Notes: generated from the sequence alone by a model not told the origin. Shown: positions 53,639 through 62,725, numbered from the stretch's first letter. The stretch is 64,000 nt of DNA from an uncultured Hyphomonadaceae bacterium (GCA_913057945.1 CAJXOF010000006.1:158745-222744); one strand, 5' to 3'. Numbers and translations are program-made.

Positions 53639-54511
53639 ATGCAATGGGACGATGCGCGGATGTTTCTCGCCCTGGCCCGCGAAGGCTCTTTCAGCGGCGC
53701 TGCCAAACGGCTGGGCGTGCAGCATTCGACCGTCTCGCGGCGCATCCATGCGCTGGAAAAGGACCTTGCCACGCCCTTGGTCGAGCGCAAGGCGACGGGC
53801 TATGTGCTGACCGGGGCAGGCGAGGCCTTGAAGGAGTCCGCCACAAGGATTGAACGGGAATTCCTGTCCTTCGAAGCGGCGAGCGCCGGGCAGAGCGAGG
53901 AGGCTTCGGGAGAGCTCCGTGTCACGGCAATCGCCAATATGGCCTCGTCAGTGCTGATGCCGCTATTCGCCGGGTTCAGTGCTGCTTATCCGAACATCGA
54001 CCTGCGGGTCGAGGTGACCAATGATTCCGTACGGCTGGCGGAACGGGACGCCGATGTGGCGCTGAGGCAGACGAACAATCCCGGCGAGACATTGATCGGG
54101 ACGCGGCTGGCGACGGTCGCTTCTGCGGTGTACGGCTCAACCGACTATTGCGCGGCGCTCGCGGCCGGGCGCGTGCCAGAGAAATGGCTGGGCGTCGATT
54201 GCTGCGAATATCACAGGAGCTGGACGGAACAGGCGAGGCCGGAACTCGATCATTCCTTCTGCGTCGATGACACGTCGCTAACGGCCGCAGCCTTGAGAGA
54301 GGGGCTGGGGGTTGGGTACCTGCCTTGCTTCATGGGAGACAGCGAGCCCTCCCTGGTCAGGTTTCGGGAACCTGAAAAACAGCACGAGCTTGGATTATGG
54401 TTGCTCTATCACCGGGATCTGCGAAGCACGAAACGCGTCATGCTGTTCCGGCAGCATATGCAGCGCGAGATCAAGAACATCAGTGCGCTGTTCGAGGGGG
54501 CCGCGTCCTGA
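53639..54511 (+). CDS. LysR-family transcriptional regulator
   Basis: This 290-residue protein has the LysR HTH (MFLALAREGSFSGAAKRLGVQHSTVSRRIHALEKDLATPLVER) and a substrate-binding domain (GELRVTAIANMASSVLMPLFAGF and NIDLRVEVTNDSVRLAERDADVALR). ATG 53639 follows GGGAGGACAGGCGGG. It is divergent from the truncated haemoglobin-GFA pair. The gap contains CCAATTGG (53551-53558) flanked by two GGTTGC copies; it may be a binding site. The inducer is unknown. Confidence 0.9.
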   Translation: MQWDDARMFLALAREGSFSGAAKRLGVQHSTVSRRIHALEKDLATPLVERKATGYVLTGAGEALKESATRIEREFLSFEAASAGQSEEASGELRVTAIANMASSVLMPLFAGFSAAYPNIDLRVEVTNDSVRLAERDADVALRQTNNPGETLIGTRLATVASAVYGSTDYCAALAAGRVPEKWLGVDCCEYHRSWTEQARPELDHSFCVDDTSLTAAALREGLGVGYLPCFMGDSEPSLVRFREPEKQHELGLWLLYHRDLRSTKRVMLFRQHMQREIKNISALFEGAAS

Positions 54512-54555
54512 CGGGCTGGACCCTGTGGCATACTGTATTCTGGAAGTAGATATAT

Positions 54556-55551
54556 TCAGCCCAGCTTCTCCGCTGCCTCTTCCGCGAAATAGGTGATGAT
54601 GCCGCTTGCGCCGGCGCGTTTGAAGCACATCAGGCTTTCCATCATCACGCGGTCGCCGTCGATCCAGCCATTCTGGGCGGCGGCCTTGATCTGGGCGTAT
54701 TCGCCGGAGACCTGGTAGGCGATGGTCGGCACGCCAAACGTGGAGCTGACGCGCTGGACAATGTCCAGATACGGAAGGCCGGGCTTGACCATCACCATGT
54801 CTGCGCCTTCGGCCAGGTCGAGCGCGACCTCACGCAGGGCTTCGTCTGAATTGGCCGGGTCCTGCTGGTAGGTTTTCTTGTCGCCCTTGAGCGCGGCGGC
54901 CGAGCCGATGGCATCGCGATAGGGGCCGTAAAAGCCGCTGGCATATTTGGCGGCATAGGCGAGGATCATCTGGTTGGTGAAGCCCTCGTCCTCGAAGGCG
55001 GAGCGGATTGCGCCGATCCGGCCATCCATCATGTCTGACGGGGCGACGACATCGGCGCCTGCACCGACATGGACGAGCGCCTGTTGGACCAGTTTCTCCG
55101 TGGTCGCATCATTCGGAATAGTGCCGTCTTCATCCAGCAGGCCGTCATGGCCGTGGGTCGTATAGGCGTCGAGGGCGACATCGGTGATGAGGCCCACCTC
55201 TGGCGCGGCATTCTTCATTGCCTTCAGGGCGCGTGGCACGAGCCCGTCCGGGTCGAGCGCGCCGGAGCCCGTCTCGTCCTTTCCGTCTGCGCCAATGTAG
55301 GGAAACAGCGCGATGGCCGGGATGCCAAGTTCCCGGGCTCGCACGGCGGCCTTGGCGGCATCCTTGACGCTCAGCCGGTCGATGCCGGGCAGGCTGCCGA
55401 CGGGCATGCGGTCGTCGCCATCATGGACGAAGACGGCCCAGATCAAATCAGCCGGTGTGAGCACGTTCTCGCCGACAAGCGAGCGGACCCAGGGGGCCTG
55501 GCGCAGGCGGCGCATGCGGATGGCGGGGAAGGCTTGGGGGAATTGGGTCAT
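54556..55551 (-). CDS. hemB: Porphobilinogen synthase (delta-aminolevulinic acid dehydratase)
   Basis: HemB condenses two 5-aminolevulinate molecules to porphobilinogen in haem synthesis. The 331-residue protein has the active-site lysines (FYGPYRDAIGSAAALKGDKKTYQ and MVMVKPGLPYLD). The region DVALDAYTTHGHDG lacks the three Cys of zinc-type enzymes, so it should be the Mg-using type, as in Bradyrhizobium-like alphaproteobacteria. It is convergent with the LysR gene. Confidence 0.95.
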   Translation of the reverse strand: MTQFPQAFPAIRMRRLRQAPWVRSLVGENVLTPADLIWAVFVHDGDDRMPVGSLPGIDRLSVKDAAKAAVRARELGIPAIALFPYIGADGKDETGSGALDPDGLVPRALKAMKNAAPEVGLITDVALDAYTTHGHDGLLDEDGTIPNDATTEKLVQQALVHVGAGADVVAPSDMMDGRIGAIRSAFEDEGFTNQMILAYAAKYASGFYGPYRDAIGSAAALKGDKKTYQQDPANSDEALREVALDLAEGADMVMVKPGLPYLDIVQRVSSTFGVPTIAYQVSGEYAQIKAAAQNGWIDGDRVMMESLMCFKRAGASGIITYFAEEAAEKLG

Positions 55552-55581
55552 GTGAGCCTCATTGGTCCAAAACCGGGATGG

Positions 55582-56124
55582 CTACAACCAGCCAATTTTA
55601 CGCACCATGAAGCAGCGCTTCGAAACGTCCAGTTCCTCGGCCTGGATGCGCTCAAGCGCCAGCATCCAGTCGGCCATGTCACCGCGCTTGATCTCGCGGA
55701 AGCCATGCTTGGCGTAGAAAGGCCCATTCCACGGCAGATCCCGGAATGTGGAGAGGGTCACGCGCCGCAGCTTCCGGCGCTTGGCCTCGTCAATGACCCG
55801 GATCAGCAGGTCTGCGCCGATGCCGCGCTGGCCGTGGTCCGGATGAACGCTGATCTGGTCCAGATAGAGCGTGCCGCCGCGCAGGGAGACCAGCGCAAAG
55901 CCAACGGCTGTGCCAGAATCCAACCGGGCCGTGAACAGGTCGCCATTCTCGGCGGCGCTGGCCAGGATGTCGACCGGGACATGATCTTTCAGGGCTTCGT
56001 CAGACAGGAGGCCGGTAGGAACAAACAGCGCGCTGGCGGCGCGATCCACCTCGGCCAGCAGGCCGACTTCAGACGCGTCTGCACCCTCAATTCCGTAAGG
56101 TGAGGTGGCTTGTTGCATTGACAT
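55582..56124 (-). CDS. GNAT-family acetyltransferase
   Basis: This 180-residue protein has the GNAT core with the acetyl-CoA motif ISVHPDHGQRGIGADLLIRVI and the C-terminal LPWNGPFYAKHGFREI. Substrate is unknown. It lies 30 bases upstream of hemB on the same strand and could be read with it. Confidence 0.85.
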   Translation of the reverse strand: MSMQQATSPYGIEGADASEVGLLAEVDRAASALFVPTGLLSDEALKDHVPVDILASAAENGDLFTARLDSGTAVGFALVSLRGGTLYLDQISVHPDHGQRGIGADLLIRVIDEAKRRKLRRVTLSTFRDLPWNGPFYAKHGFREIKRGDMADWMLALERIQAEELDVSKRCFMVRKIGWL

Positions 56125-56184
56125 TGCGCGCTGCCCAATCGATTCCCATCACAACCTCTTACGCGAAAAAACGGGAAATTAACA

Positions 56185-57324
56185 ATGAGTGCTTTGTTTT
56201 CCGAAGAACAATTGATGATCCGGGATATGGCCCGCAAGTTTGCCGAGGCGCAATTGCTGCCACATTCGGAAGAATGGGACCGCGACAGCCATTTCCCCGT
56301 CGATGTGATCAAGCAGGCCGCCGAGCTTGGCTTTGCAGGCATTTATGTCCGTGAGGATGTCGGCGGCAGCGCGCTGACCCGGACCGATGCGGCGCTGATC
56401 TTCGAACAACTCTCCTATGGCGACGTCTCCACGGCGGCGTTTATTTCCATCCACAACATGGCGAGCTGGATGATCGACACGTTCGGGGCGGACGACCAGC
56501 GCCAGGCCTGGCTGCCGCGCCTGACCTCTATGGATCTGATTGCTTCCTACTGCCTGACGGAGCCGGGCGCGGGGTCGGATGCGGCCAGCCTGAAGACGCG
56601 GGCGGTGAAGGATGGCGACGACTATGTCATCACCGGCACGAAACAGTTCATCTCCGGCGCGGGCACGTCTGACGTCTATGTCCTGATGGCACGCACCTCC
56701 GATGACGGCGCCAAGGGCGTCTCCGCCTTCATCATCGAAAAGGATACGCCGGGCCTCAGCTTTGGTGCGAATGAACGCAAGATGGGCTGGAAAAGCCAGC
56801 CGACGCGGCAGGTCATCCTGGACGGCGTGCGTGTGCCGGCGGCAAACCGGATCGGCGAGGAGGGCCACGGCTTCCGCTTTGCGATGGCGGGGCTGGATGG
56901 CGGGCGCCTGAACATTGCGGCGTGTGCTCTTGGCGGCGCGCAACTCGCGCTCGACAAGGCGGTGGCCTACGCGAAAGAGCGCGAACAGTTCGGCAAGGCG
57001 ATTGCCACTTTCCAGAATACGGCGTTCAAGCTGGCCGACATGGAGACCGAGCTGCAGGCCGCGCGGGTGATGCTGTATGAAGCTGCTGGTCGGCTGGACG
57101 GGAAAACGCCGGATGCGACGCGCTGGTGCGCGATGGCGAAGCGCTTCGTCACGGACACGGCGTTCAAGGTGGCCAATGACGCGCTGCAGATCCATGGCGG
57201 ATATGGCTATCTGGCCGATTATGGCGTGGAGCGGATCGTGCGGGATTTGCGTGTGCACCAGATCCTCGAAGGTACGAACGAGATCATGCGCGTGATCATC
57301 TCGCGGGACATGCTGAAGGATTAG
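56185..57324 (+). CDS. Acyl-CoA dehydrogenase (isobutyryl-CoA dehydrogenase-like)
   Basis: This 379-residue FAD enzyme removes two hydrogens from a short acyl-CoA. Signatures are YCLTEPGAGSDAASLKTRAV, the FAD site around FISGAGTSDVYVLMART, EREQFGKAIATFQ, and the catalytic Glu in HQILEGTNEIMRVI. It resembles ACAD8-type isobutyryl-CoA dehydrogenases in this motif set, suggesting valine catabolism; an HIBCH-like hydrolase lies 3.4 kb downstream. It is divergent from the GNAT gene. Confidence 0.88.
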   Translation: MSALFSEEQLMIRDMARKFAEAQLLPHSEEWDRDSHFPVDVIKQAAELGFAGIYVREDVGGSALTRTDAALIFEQLSYGDVSTAAFISIHNMASWMIDTFGADDQRQAWLPRLTSMDLIASYCLTEPGAGSDAASLKTRAVKDGDDYVITGTKQFISGAGTSDVYVLMARTSDDGAKGVSAFIIEKDTPGLSFGANERKMGWKSQPTRQVILDGVRVPAANRIGEEGHGFRFAMAGLDGGRLNIAACALGGAQLALDKAVAYAKEREQFGKAIATFQNTAFKLADMETELQAARVMLYEAAGRLDGKTPDATRWCAMAKRFVTDTAFKVANDALQIHGGYGYLADYGVERIVRDLRVHQILEGTNEIMRVIISRDMLKD

Positions 57325-57502
57325 GCGGCTCCGGGGGCGCAGAGCTGGCCTTGGAAAATCTGCCTGATTTCCGAACATTACGGATAATTATGCCTGTTTT
57401 GAGCGTACAGGGACAGTTTTTTACTGTCCGCGCCTCGACATATGGTCTCGTATGCTGTGATCTAGGGCTCTTGTAGAGTTCTGGTGAATAGGAGGGCCCG
57501 TG

Positions 57503-57976
57503 ATGAAAATGGTCCGTAAGCTGTCGATAGGTTTTGCGCTCATTGTCATGGGAGCCTGCGCCAGTAGCCCGCCCGACCTGAATGACAATCTCATCGTGCG
57601 GGGCGACAGGGTCGGCGATGTCGAACTCGGCATGACCTTGTTCGAATTGTTCGCGGCGAAGGGCGCACCCCAGATGACCACCCCGATCCCCGGTACGCGG
57701 GCCACCACATATTCCTATGATGGCCTCGTCGTGGCGGCCGATGATGCGGTCTACTGGATCATTGCGCGCGACCCGCGCTATCGCACCGAAATCGGCGTGG
57801 GCAGTGGCGCCGAGCAGATCCTCGCGCGCGGCGCCTATGGAAAGCCGAAATGCGTTGTCACGGAAAACGATGTCACGGTGTACGATTACAGCGACATCTA
57901 TTTCGAAGTGGACAACAAAGGCGGCAAGGTCAAAGAGGTCGGCATCATGCGCAGCACGCAGACCTGTGACGGATAA
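57503..57976 (+). CDS. Lipoprotein with BamE/SmpA-like core
   Basis: The 157-residue product has a lipoprotein signal (ALIVMGACA) and GGAGGG before the start. After it, GDRVGDVELGMTLFELFAAKGAPQMTTPIPGT has the short G-L-GM...G-P pattern of the BamE/SmpA fold, but overall similarity is weak. It stands alone between the acyl-CoA dehydrogenase and the metalloprotease genes. The GTG at 57500 is an alternative start. Confidence 0.65.
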   Translation: MKMVRKLSIGFALIVMGACASSPPDLNDNLIVRGDRVGDVELGMTLFELFAAKGAPQMTTPIPGTRATTYSYDGLVVAADDAVYWIIARDPRYRTEIGVGSGAEQILARGAYGKPKCVVTENDVTVYDYSDIYFEVDNKGGKVKEVGIMRSTQTCDG

Positions 57977-58094
57977 TGCGCCATGCCTGCGGGCATGAAG
58001 CATTTGCCCCCGGAAACCATTTGAACCGCACTCCGATCTGCGGCACCGTGCGGCTGTGTTTCAGCTGATCGGAAGAGGTGTGCCTGTGCGGGGA

Positions 58095-60590
58095 ATGAAG
58101 AGTCTGGTTTTGACGTTGGTGGCGGCGTTTGTCCTGCCACTGGCTTGGGCGCAGTCTGGGGATTGGGCCGAGGAGACCGGGGCGCTCACCCACAAGGACG
58201 GCTTTGTCGATCTCTATCTCGATGCCGAGGGTGGGCGTATCCTCGCGGCCTTCCCGAAACCGGATGAGGAGAGCGTCTCGCTGCGTGCCATCCAGGCGAC
58301 AGGACTGACGGCGGGCCTAGGCTCCAATCCGATCGGCCTTGATCGCGGCCTCGCCAATGGCGGCGAGATTGTTGCCTTCCGCAAGGTGGGCGACAAGATG
58401 GTCGCGGAAATCGAGAACTGGACCTATCGCGCCAGCGCCGACAATCCGCTGGAGCGCAAAGCCGTGCGGGATTCTTTTGCCCGCAGCTTTATCTGGTCCG
58501 GCGAAATCCTCGGCACGGGGCCAGACGGCGAAGTGCTCGTGGATATGTCGAGCTATCTGACGCGCGATGCGCTGGGCGTGCGGGCAGCGCTGAAGGAACA
58601 TCCGAAAGGCGGCGTCTACCAGCTCTCAGATGGCCTCTCGATGCCGGACGTGGCGGCCGCGCTCGCCTTTCCTGACAATGTCGAGTTCGATGCCTTCCTG
58701 ACGCTGACGAGCGATGAGCCGAAATCGGAAGTGTCTGCGACGGCGGCGGATGCGCGCTCGGTGACGCTGGTGCAGCATATCTCGCTCGTGCGCTTGCCGG
58801 ATGATGGCTACACGCCGCGCAAATTCGATCCCCGCAGCGGGGCGATTGATGTCGGCTTCTATGATTTCTCGGCGCCGCTGAGCGGGCAGGTGGGGCAGGC
58901 CTTCGCGCGTCGCTTCCGGCTTGAGAAACAGGACCCATCCGCGGCGAGCAGCCCGGCGAAAAAGCCCATTGTCTTCTATGTGGATTCCGGCGCACCGGCG
59001 GAAATTCGGGACGCCCTGATCGAAGGCGCGTCCTGGTGGGCCGACGCCTTTGCTGCCGCAGGCTTCCCGGACTCCTATCGCGTCGAAGTCCTGCCCGACG
59101 GCGCGCATCCGCTGGATGTGCGCTACAATGTGATCCAATGGGTGCACCGCCAGACGCGGGGCTGGTCCTATGGCGGCGGGCTGACCGATCCGCGTACGGG
59201 CGAAATGCTGAAAGCCAATGTCATTCTCGGCAGTCAGCGCGTGCGTCAGGACCGGATGATCTTCGAGGGGCTGGCGGGCGCGTCGAAGACCGGCACAGGC
59301 GCGGCGGATGACCCGGTCGAGATTGCCTTGTCGCGCATTCGCCAATTGGCAGCACATGAAGTTGGCCACACGCTGGGCTTTGCCCACAATTTCGCGGCCT
59401 CCTCGAATGACCGGGCTTCTGTGATGGATTATCCCGCCCCGCTCGTCTGGGTCGGGCAGGATGGCAATCTCGATTTCTCCGCTGCCTATGACACCGGCAT
59501 CGGCGCGTGGGACAAGGTCTCCGCCATGTGGCTCTATCGGCAATATCCAGACGGCACAGATGAAGATGCGGCAGGGGATGAATTGCTGGAATCGGCCTGG
59601 GCCAGCGGGCTCCGCTACGTGGACGATCCGCAGGGGCGGGGCGTTGGCACGGCGCATCCTTATTCCAGCGTTTGGGACAATGGCGCCGATCCGGTCGCGG
59701 CCTTGCTGGATGTGATGCGGGTGCGGAAGGTGGCGCTTGATCGCTTTGGCCTCGACGCCCTGCAGACTGGCGAGCCGACTTCGCGCCTGCGGGCGGTGAT
59801 CGTGCCGGTCTATCTCTATCATCGCTATCAGGTGAACGCGGCGGCCAAGATGATTGGCGGCTATGACTTCCATTATGCCGAAGCGGGCGACACGAATGTT
59901 GGTGGTTCGCCTGTGCCGGCCGATCAGCAGCGCGGCGCGCTCAGCGCTCTCGTGGCAACGTTGGACCCGGCGGCGCTCGATCTGCCGGACCGGACGCTCG
60001 ACCTGTTGACGCCGCCTCTGGTCACGTTCCGAGGGGCCGGGGCAGGTGCCGAATATTTTGCTGGTGAGACCGGAGCCATGTTCGACCTGCTCACCGCCGC
60101 CGATACCGCCGCCTCGCAGACCCTAGCTGCCTTGCTGCACCCGCAGCGCGTCGCACGCCTGATCGAGACCGAGCGCCGTAATCGGAATGCGCTCAGCTAT
60201 GGTGATGTCCTGCGTGAGGTGGAAGACGCCCTGTTCGGCGAGGCGGAGACGCCGCGTCAGGCCGGCATCCTGCGCCGGGAACAGATGCGCTACGTGTCGA
60301 CCCTGATTGATCTTGCCGCCAATGCAGACGCCACGCCGGAGACGGTGACGCAGACCAATGCCTATCTCAGCGCCCTGTCGCGCCGGATCGTGTCCCGCTC
60401 GCGGCGCGCCGACCCGGTTGATGTGGCCGTGCGGGATGAGCTGTCGCGCCGGATCACCGCTCATCTCGATCGGCCATCCCCGCCGCTTGTGCCATCGGCG
60501 CCAGACGTGGAGATCCCGCCGGGCAGCCCGATCGGCGCCAACAGCGCCGAAGCCTGCTGGCATTGCGACACGGCTCTGTTACCGCGCTAG
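58095..60590 (+). CDS. Secreted zinc metalloprotease (metzincin, DUF5117/DUF4953-like)
   Basis: This 831-residue secreted protein has a signal peptide (MKSLVLTLVAAFVLPLAWAQ) and an active site HEVGHTLGFAH (His421, Glu422, His425, His431), followed by the Met-turn SVMDYP. These mark a metzincin. Flanking regions resemble the large zinc-dependent metalloproteases annotated with DUF5117 and DUF5118, of unknown substrate. The C-terminus ends with a CWHC pair. An upstream GTG at 58086 is possible; GGAAGAGG lies before both. Confidence 0.85.
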   Translation: MKSLVLTLVAAFVLPLAWAQSGDWAEETGALTHKDGFVDLYLDAEGGRILAAFPKPDEESVSLRAIQATGLTAGLGSNPIGLDRGLANGGEIVAFRKVGDKMVAEIENWTYRASADNPLERKAVRDSFARSFIWSGEILGTGPDGEVLVDMSSYLTRDALGVRAALKEHPKGGVYQLSDGLSMPDVAAALAFPDNVEFDAFLTLTSDEPKSEVSATAADARSVTLVQHISLVRLPDDGYTPRKFDPRSGAIDVGFYDFSAPLSGQVGQAFARRFRLEKQDPSAASSPAKKPIVFYVDSGAPAEIRDALIEGASWWADAFAAAGFPDSYRVEVLPDGAHPLDVRYNVIQWVHRQTRGWSYGGGLTDPRTGEMLKANVILGSQRVRQDRMIFEGLAGASKTGTGAADDPVEIALSRIRQLAAHEVGHTLGFAHNFAASSNDRASVMDYPAPLVWVGQDGNLDFSAAYDTGIGAWDKVSAMWLYRQYPDGTDEDAAGDELLESAWASGLRYVDDPQGRGVGTAHPYSSVWDNGADPVAALLDVMRVRKVALDRFGLDALQTGEPTSRLRAVIVPVYLYHRYQVNAAAKMIGGYDFHYAEAGDTNVGGSPVPADQQRGALSALVATLDPAALDLPDRTLDLLTPPLVTFRGAGAGAEYFAGETGAMFDLLTAADTAASQTLAALLHPQRVARLIETERRNRNALSYGDVLREVEDALFGEAETPRQAGILRREQMRYVSTLIDLAANADATPETVTQTNAYLSALSRRIVSRSRRADPVDVAVRDELSRRITAHLDRPSPPLVPSAPDVEIPPGSPIGANSAEACWHCDTALLPR

Positions 60591-60747
60591 AGGGGCGGTG
60601 AGGGGGCTTCGTCGCCTCGCAGGCCAAGGGTCCAGATTCGGGCGTCACTTCCCGACCGCGCGCCGGGCTTGATCGGCGCCGCGCCCCCTGTAGGTATGTG
60701 AAACAGAAAACGACCGGCGCATGACGCTGGAGACAAAGGGATAGAAC

Positions 60748-61812
60748 ATGTCAAATGAGGTATCGGTCCAGGTCCACCGGGGCGTGGGACGCATCACGCT
60801 GACCCGGCCAAAGGCGCTGCATGCGCTGAATGCACCGATGTGCGAGACCATCCTGGCGGCGCTGGAGCGCTGGGCAGGCGATCCGACGGTCCACCTCGTC
60901 ATGATCGACCATGAAGAAGAGACGCGCGGCTTTTGCGCGGGGGGCGATATTCGCATGCTGGCCGAAAGCGGCGCGGGCGATGCGCAGGAAGCGCGGGCCT
61001 TCTTCAATGTCGAATATCGCATGAATGCCGCGCTGAAGACTTTTCCCAAGCCGGTGCTGGCGATCATGGACGGGGTCACCATGGGGGGCGGCGTGGGCCT
61101 GTCGGTGCATGGCTCCCACCGTATCGCCACCGAGCGGACCCTGTTCGCCATGCCGGAGACGGGTATTGGCTTGTTCCCGGATGTCGGGGGCGGCTGGTTC
61201 CTGCCGCGCCTGTCCGGCTATCTCGGCACCTGGCTGGCGCTGACCGGCGCGCGCCTCAAGGGCGTGGACGTGGCGGCGGCCAGGGTGGCGACACATTTCC
61301 TGCCTTCGGAACTCGTGCCGAATTTGAAGAAGCAGGTGGAGAGCGCGGATTTTTCGGTCGGTGCGGCCGAGATGCTGAACGAGATATTGCGCGGCATGAC
61401 CCACCCTGTGCCAGCGGGCAGTTTCGAGGTGCATCGCGACATCATTGATGCCTGCTTTGCGAAAGACACAGCCGAAGAGATCGTGGCCGCGCTGGAGGCC
61501 TCGGGCGATGAGTGGGCGGCAGAACAGGCCGCCACGATCCGCACCAAGTCTCCGGAGACGGTGAAGGTGGCTTTGCGCCAGGTACGTGAAGGCGGGAAGC
61601 TCGACAGTTTTGAGGACAATATGCGGATGGAATACCGCATCGGCTGGCGCAAGGTGCAGAGCCATGACTTCCTTGAAGGTGTGCGCGCCGTCATCATAGA
61701 CAAAGACAATGATCCCAAATGGAACCCTGCCACTTTGGAAGGTGTCAGCGATGCTGACGTCGCCAAGTATTTCGATCCATTGGGGGGTGACGAGTTGAGT
61801 TTAAAGGACTGA
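60748..61812 (+). CDS. 3-hydroxyisobutyryl-CoA hydrolase (HIBCH-like)
   Basis: This 354-residue crotonase-fold enzyme has HALNAPMCETIL, TRGFCAGGDIRML, MDGVTMGGGVGLSVHGSHRIA, and the HIBCH-type ETGIGLFPDVGGGWFLPRL; the long C-terminal part with FEDNMRMEYRIGWRKVQSHDFLEGVRA is typical of hydrolases rather than hydratases. It would hydrolyse 3-hydroxyisobutyryl-CoA in valine breakdown. The start follows AAAGGGATAGAAC. It is 157 bases after the metalloprotease gene. Confidence 0.9.
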   Translation: MSNEVSVQVHRGVGRITLTRPKALHALNAPMCETILAALERWAGDPTVHLVMIDHEEETRGFCAGGDIRMLAESGAGDAQEARAFFNVEYRMNAALKTFPKPVLAIMDGVTMGGGVGLSVHGSHRIATERTLFAMPETGIGLFPDVGGGWFLPRLSGYLGTWLALTGARLKGVDVAAARVATHFLPSELVPNLKKQVESADFSVGAAEMLNEILRGMTHPVPAGSFEVHRDIIDACFAKDTAEEIVAALEASGDEWAAEQAATIRTKSPETVKVALRQVREGGKLDSFEDNMRMEYRIGWRKVQSHDFLEGVRAVIIDKDNDPKWNPATLEGVSDADVAKYFDPLGGDELSLKD

Positions 61813-62039
61813 AGTATCCGACCCCTCAACGACCTGCGGATATCTTCTGCGAGCATCTGAATACTTCTGAAAAAGTCTCGGTCGCTAGCGTGTTTACACT
61901 TTGAAAACTGTTTTTTGGCCGCTCTTGGGCGGGCCCGGCCTTGCGCGTGCCTGAAGCAAGTGCCCTCGCATCTCCTGAACCCGTTGCACTGGCAGGCTTG
62001 CAGCCAATACAGGCCTCCAACTCATTGCGGAATAGTAAC

Positions 62040-62067
62040 GGTTAATGTATTCGCGCGAATATTAACC
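62040..62067. repeat. Long inverted repeat upstream of the MarR gene
   Basis: GGTTAAT-GT-ATTCG (62040-62053) pairs with CGAATATTAACC (62056-62067) over 12 bases, with only the GT bulged and CG between. It lies 106 bases before the MarR start. No T tract follows, so it is more like an operator than a terminator. Confidence 0.6.
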
Positions 62068-62125
62068 TTCTACTCTTGTGAAAAGGGCATGCTTATCAAT
62101 TCATTAGGAATGCTCGTGTATTTCT

Positions 62126-62163
62126 ACTCAAACTACAACAAAAGTTGAGTGAATAGTTGAGTG
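62126..62163. promoter_or_regulatory. Repeated AGTTGAGT sites at the MarR start
   Basis: GTTGAGTG occurs twice in tandem with a 12-base period (62144-62151 and 62156-62163), and an inverted ACTCAA copy lies at 62126-62131. They end 10 bases before the chosen start codon. The arrangement suggests binding sites for the regulator itself. Confidence 0.55.
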
Positions 62164-62172
62164 GTGGTGAAT

Positions 62173-62667
62173 ATGATGATTGCAGAAACGCAGGAAACTG
62201 CGAACAATTCGTTGGGCGAGTCTTTCCTGAAGTCTTTGTCTTTGCTTGAGCAGGCGCACCGTCGTCTTCATGATGTTGTGAAGGACGATCTGGAGCGCGG
62301 TGGCGAGCGGTCGCTGACAGGCGTCCAGGCGCTCCTTCTTTACGAGATTGGCGAAGGCGAAGCCCCGGCATCTGTTCTGCGGGCCCGTGGCGCCTTTGCT
62401 GGCACCAGCCTCTCCTACAACGTCAAGAAGCTCCAGGAAGGCGGCTATCTGATCCAGACGCGTTCCGAGGATGACAAGCGTACCGTGACGCTCAGCCTGA
62501 CCGAGCGTGGGCTGAAGGTGCGCAAGCGGGTCGAGGCCCTCTTCGAGAAACAGGCCGGCGCTCTTGAGCCAACTGCCAGCGTGCGTCCGGATGACCTGTC
62601 GCAACTGAACAAGACCATTTCGCGCCTGGAGCGCTTCTGGTCCGACCAGATCCGGTTCCGCCTCTAA
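62173..62667 (+). CDS. MarR-family regulator, LdtR-like
   Basis: The 164-residue protein has a winged-helix domain (LTGVQALLLYEIGEGEAPASVLRARGAFAGTSLSYNVKKLQEGGYLIQTRSEDDKRTVTLSLTERG) with strong resemblance to LdtR of Rhizobiales, which controls L,D-transpeptidase genes. ATG 62173 was chosen; GTG 62161 is also in frame. It lies after repeated half-sites that suggest autoregulation. A terminator follows. Confidence 0.85.
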   Translation: MMIAETQETANNSLGESFLKSLSLLEQAHRRLHDVVKDDLERGGERSLTGVQALLLYEIGEGEAPASVLRARGAFAGTSLSYNVKKLQEGGYLIQTRSEDDKRTVTLSLTERGLKVRKRVEALFEKQAGALEPTASVRPDDLSQLNKTISRLERFWSDQIRFRL

Positions 62668-62692
62668 GCGCGCCGCATATCTTCGATATGGC

Positions 62693-62725
62693 AAAAGCCC
62701 CCGTCCACTCTGGCGGGGGCTTTTT
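62693..62725 (+). terminator. Rho-independent terminator of the MarR gene
   Basis: AAAAGCCCCCG (62693-62703) pairs with CGGGGGCTTTT (62714-62724) around a 10-base loop, ending in a T tract. It lies 25 bases after the stop. Confidence 0.9.

Larger units (their letters stand above)
61813..62172. other. AT-rich regulatory region before the LdtR-like gene
   Basis: This gap of 360 bases has no credible reading frame. It is A/T-rich toward its end and holds a long inverted repeat (62040-62067) and three ACTCAA/TTGAGT half-sites (62126-62163) just before the regulator start. Expect the promoter and operators of that gene here. Confidence 0.6.
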
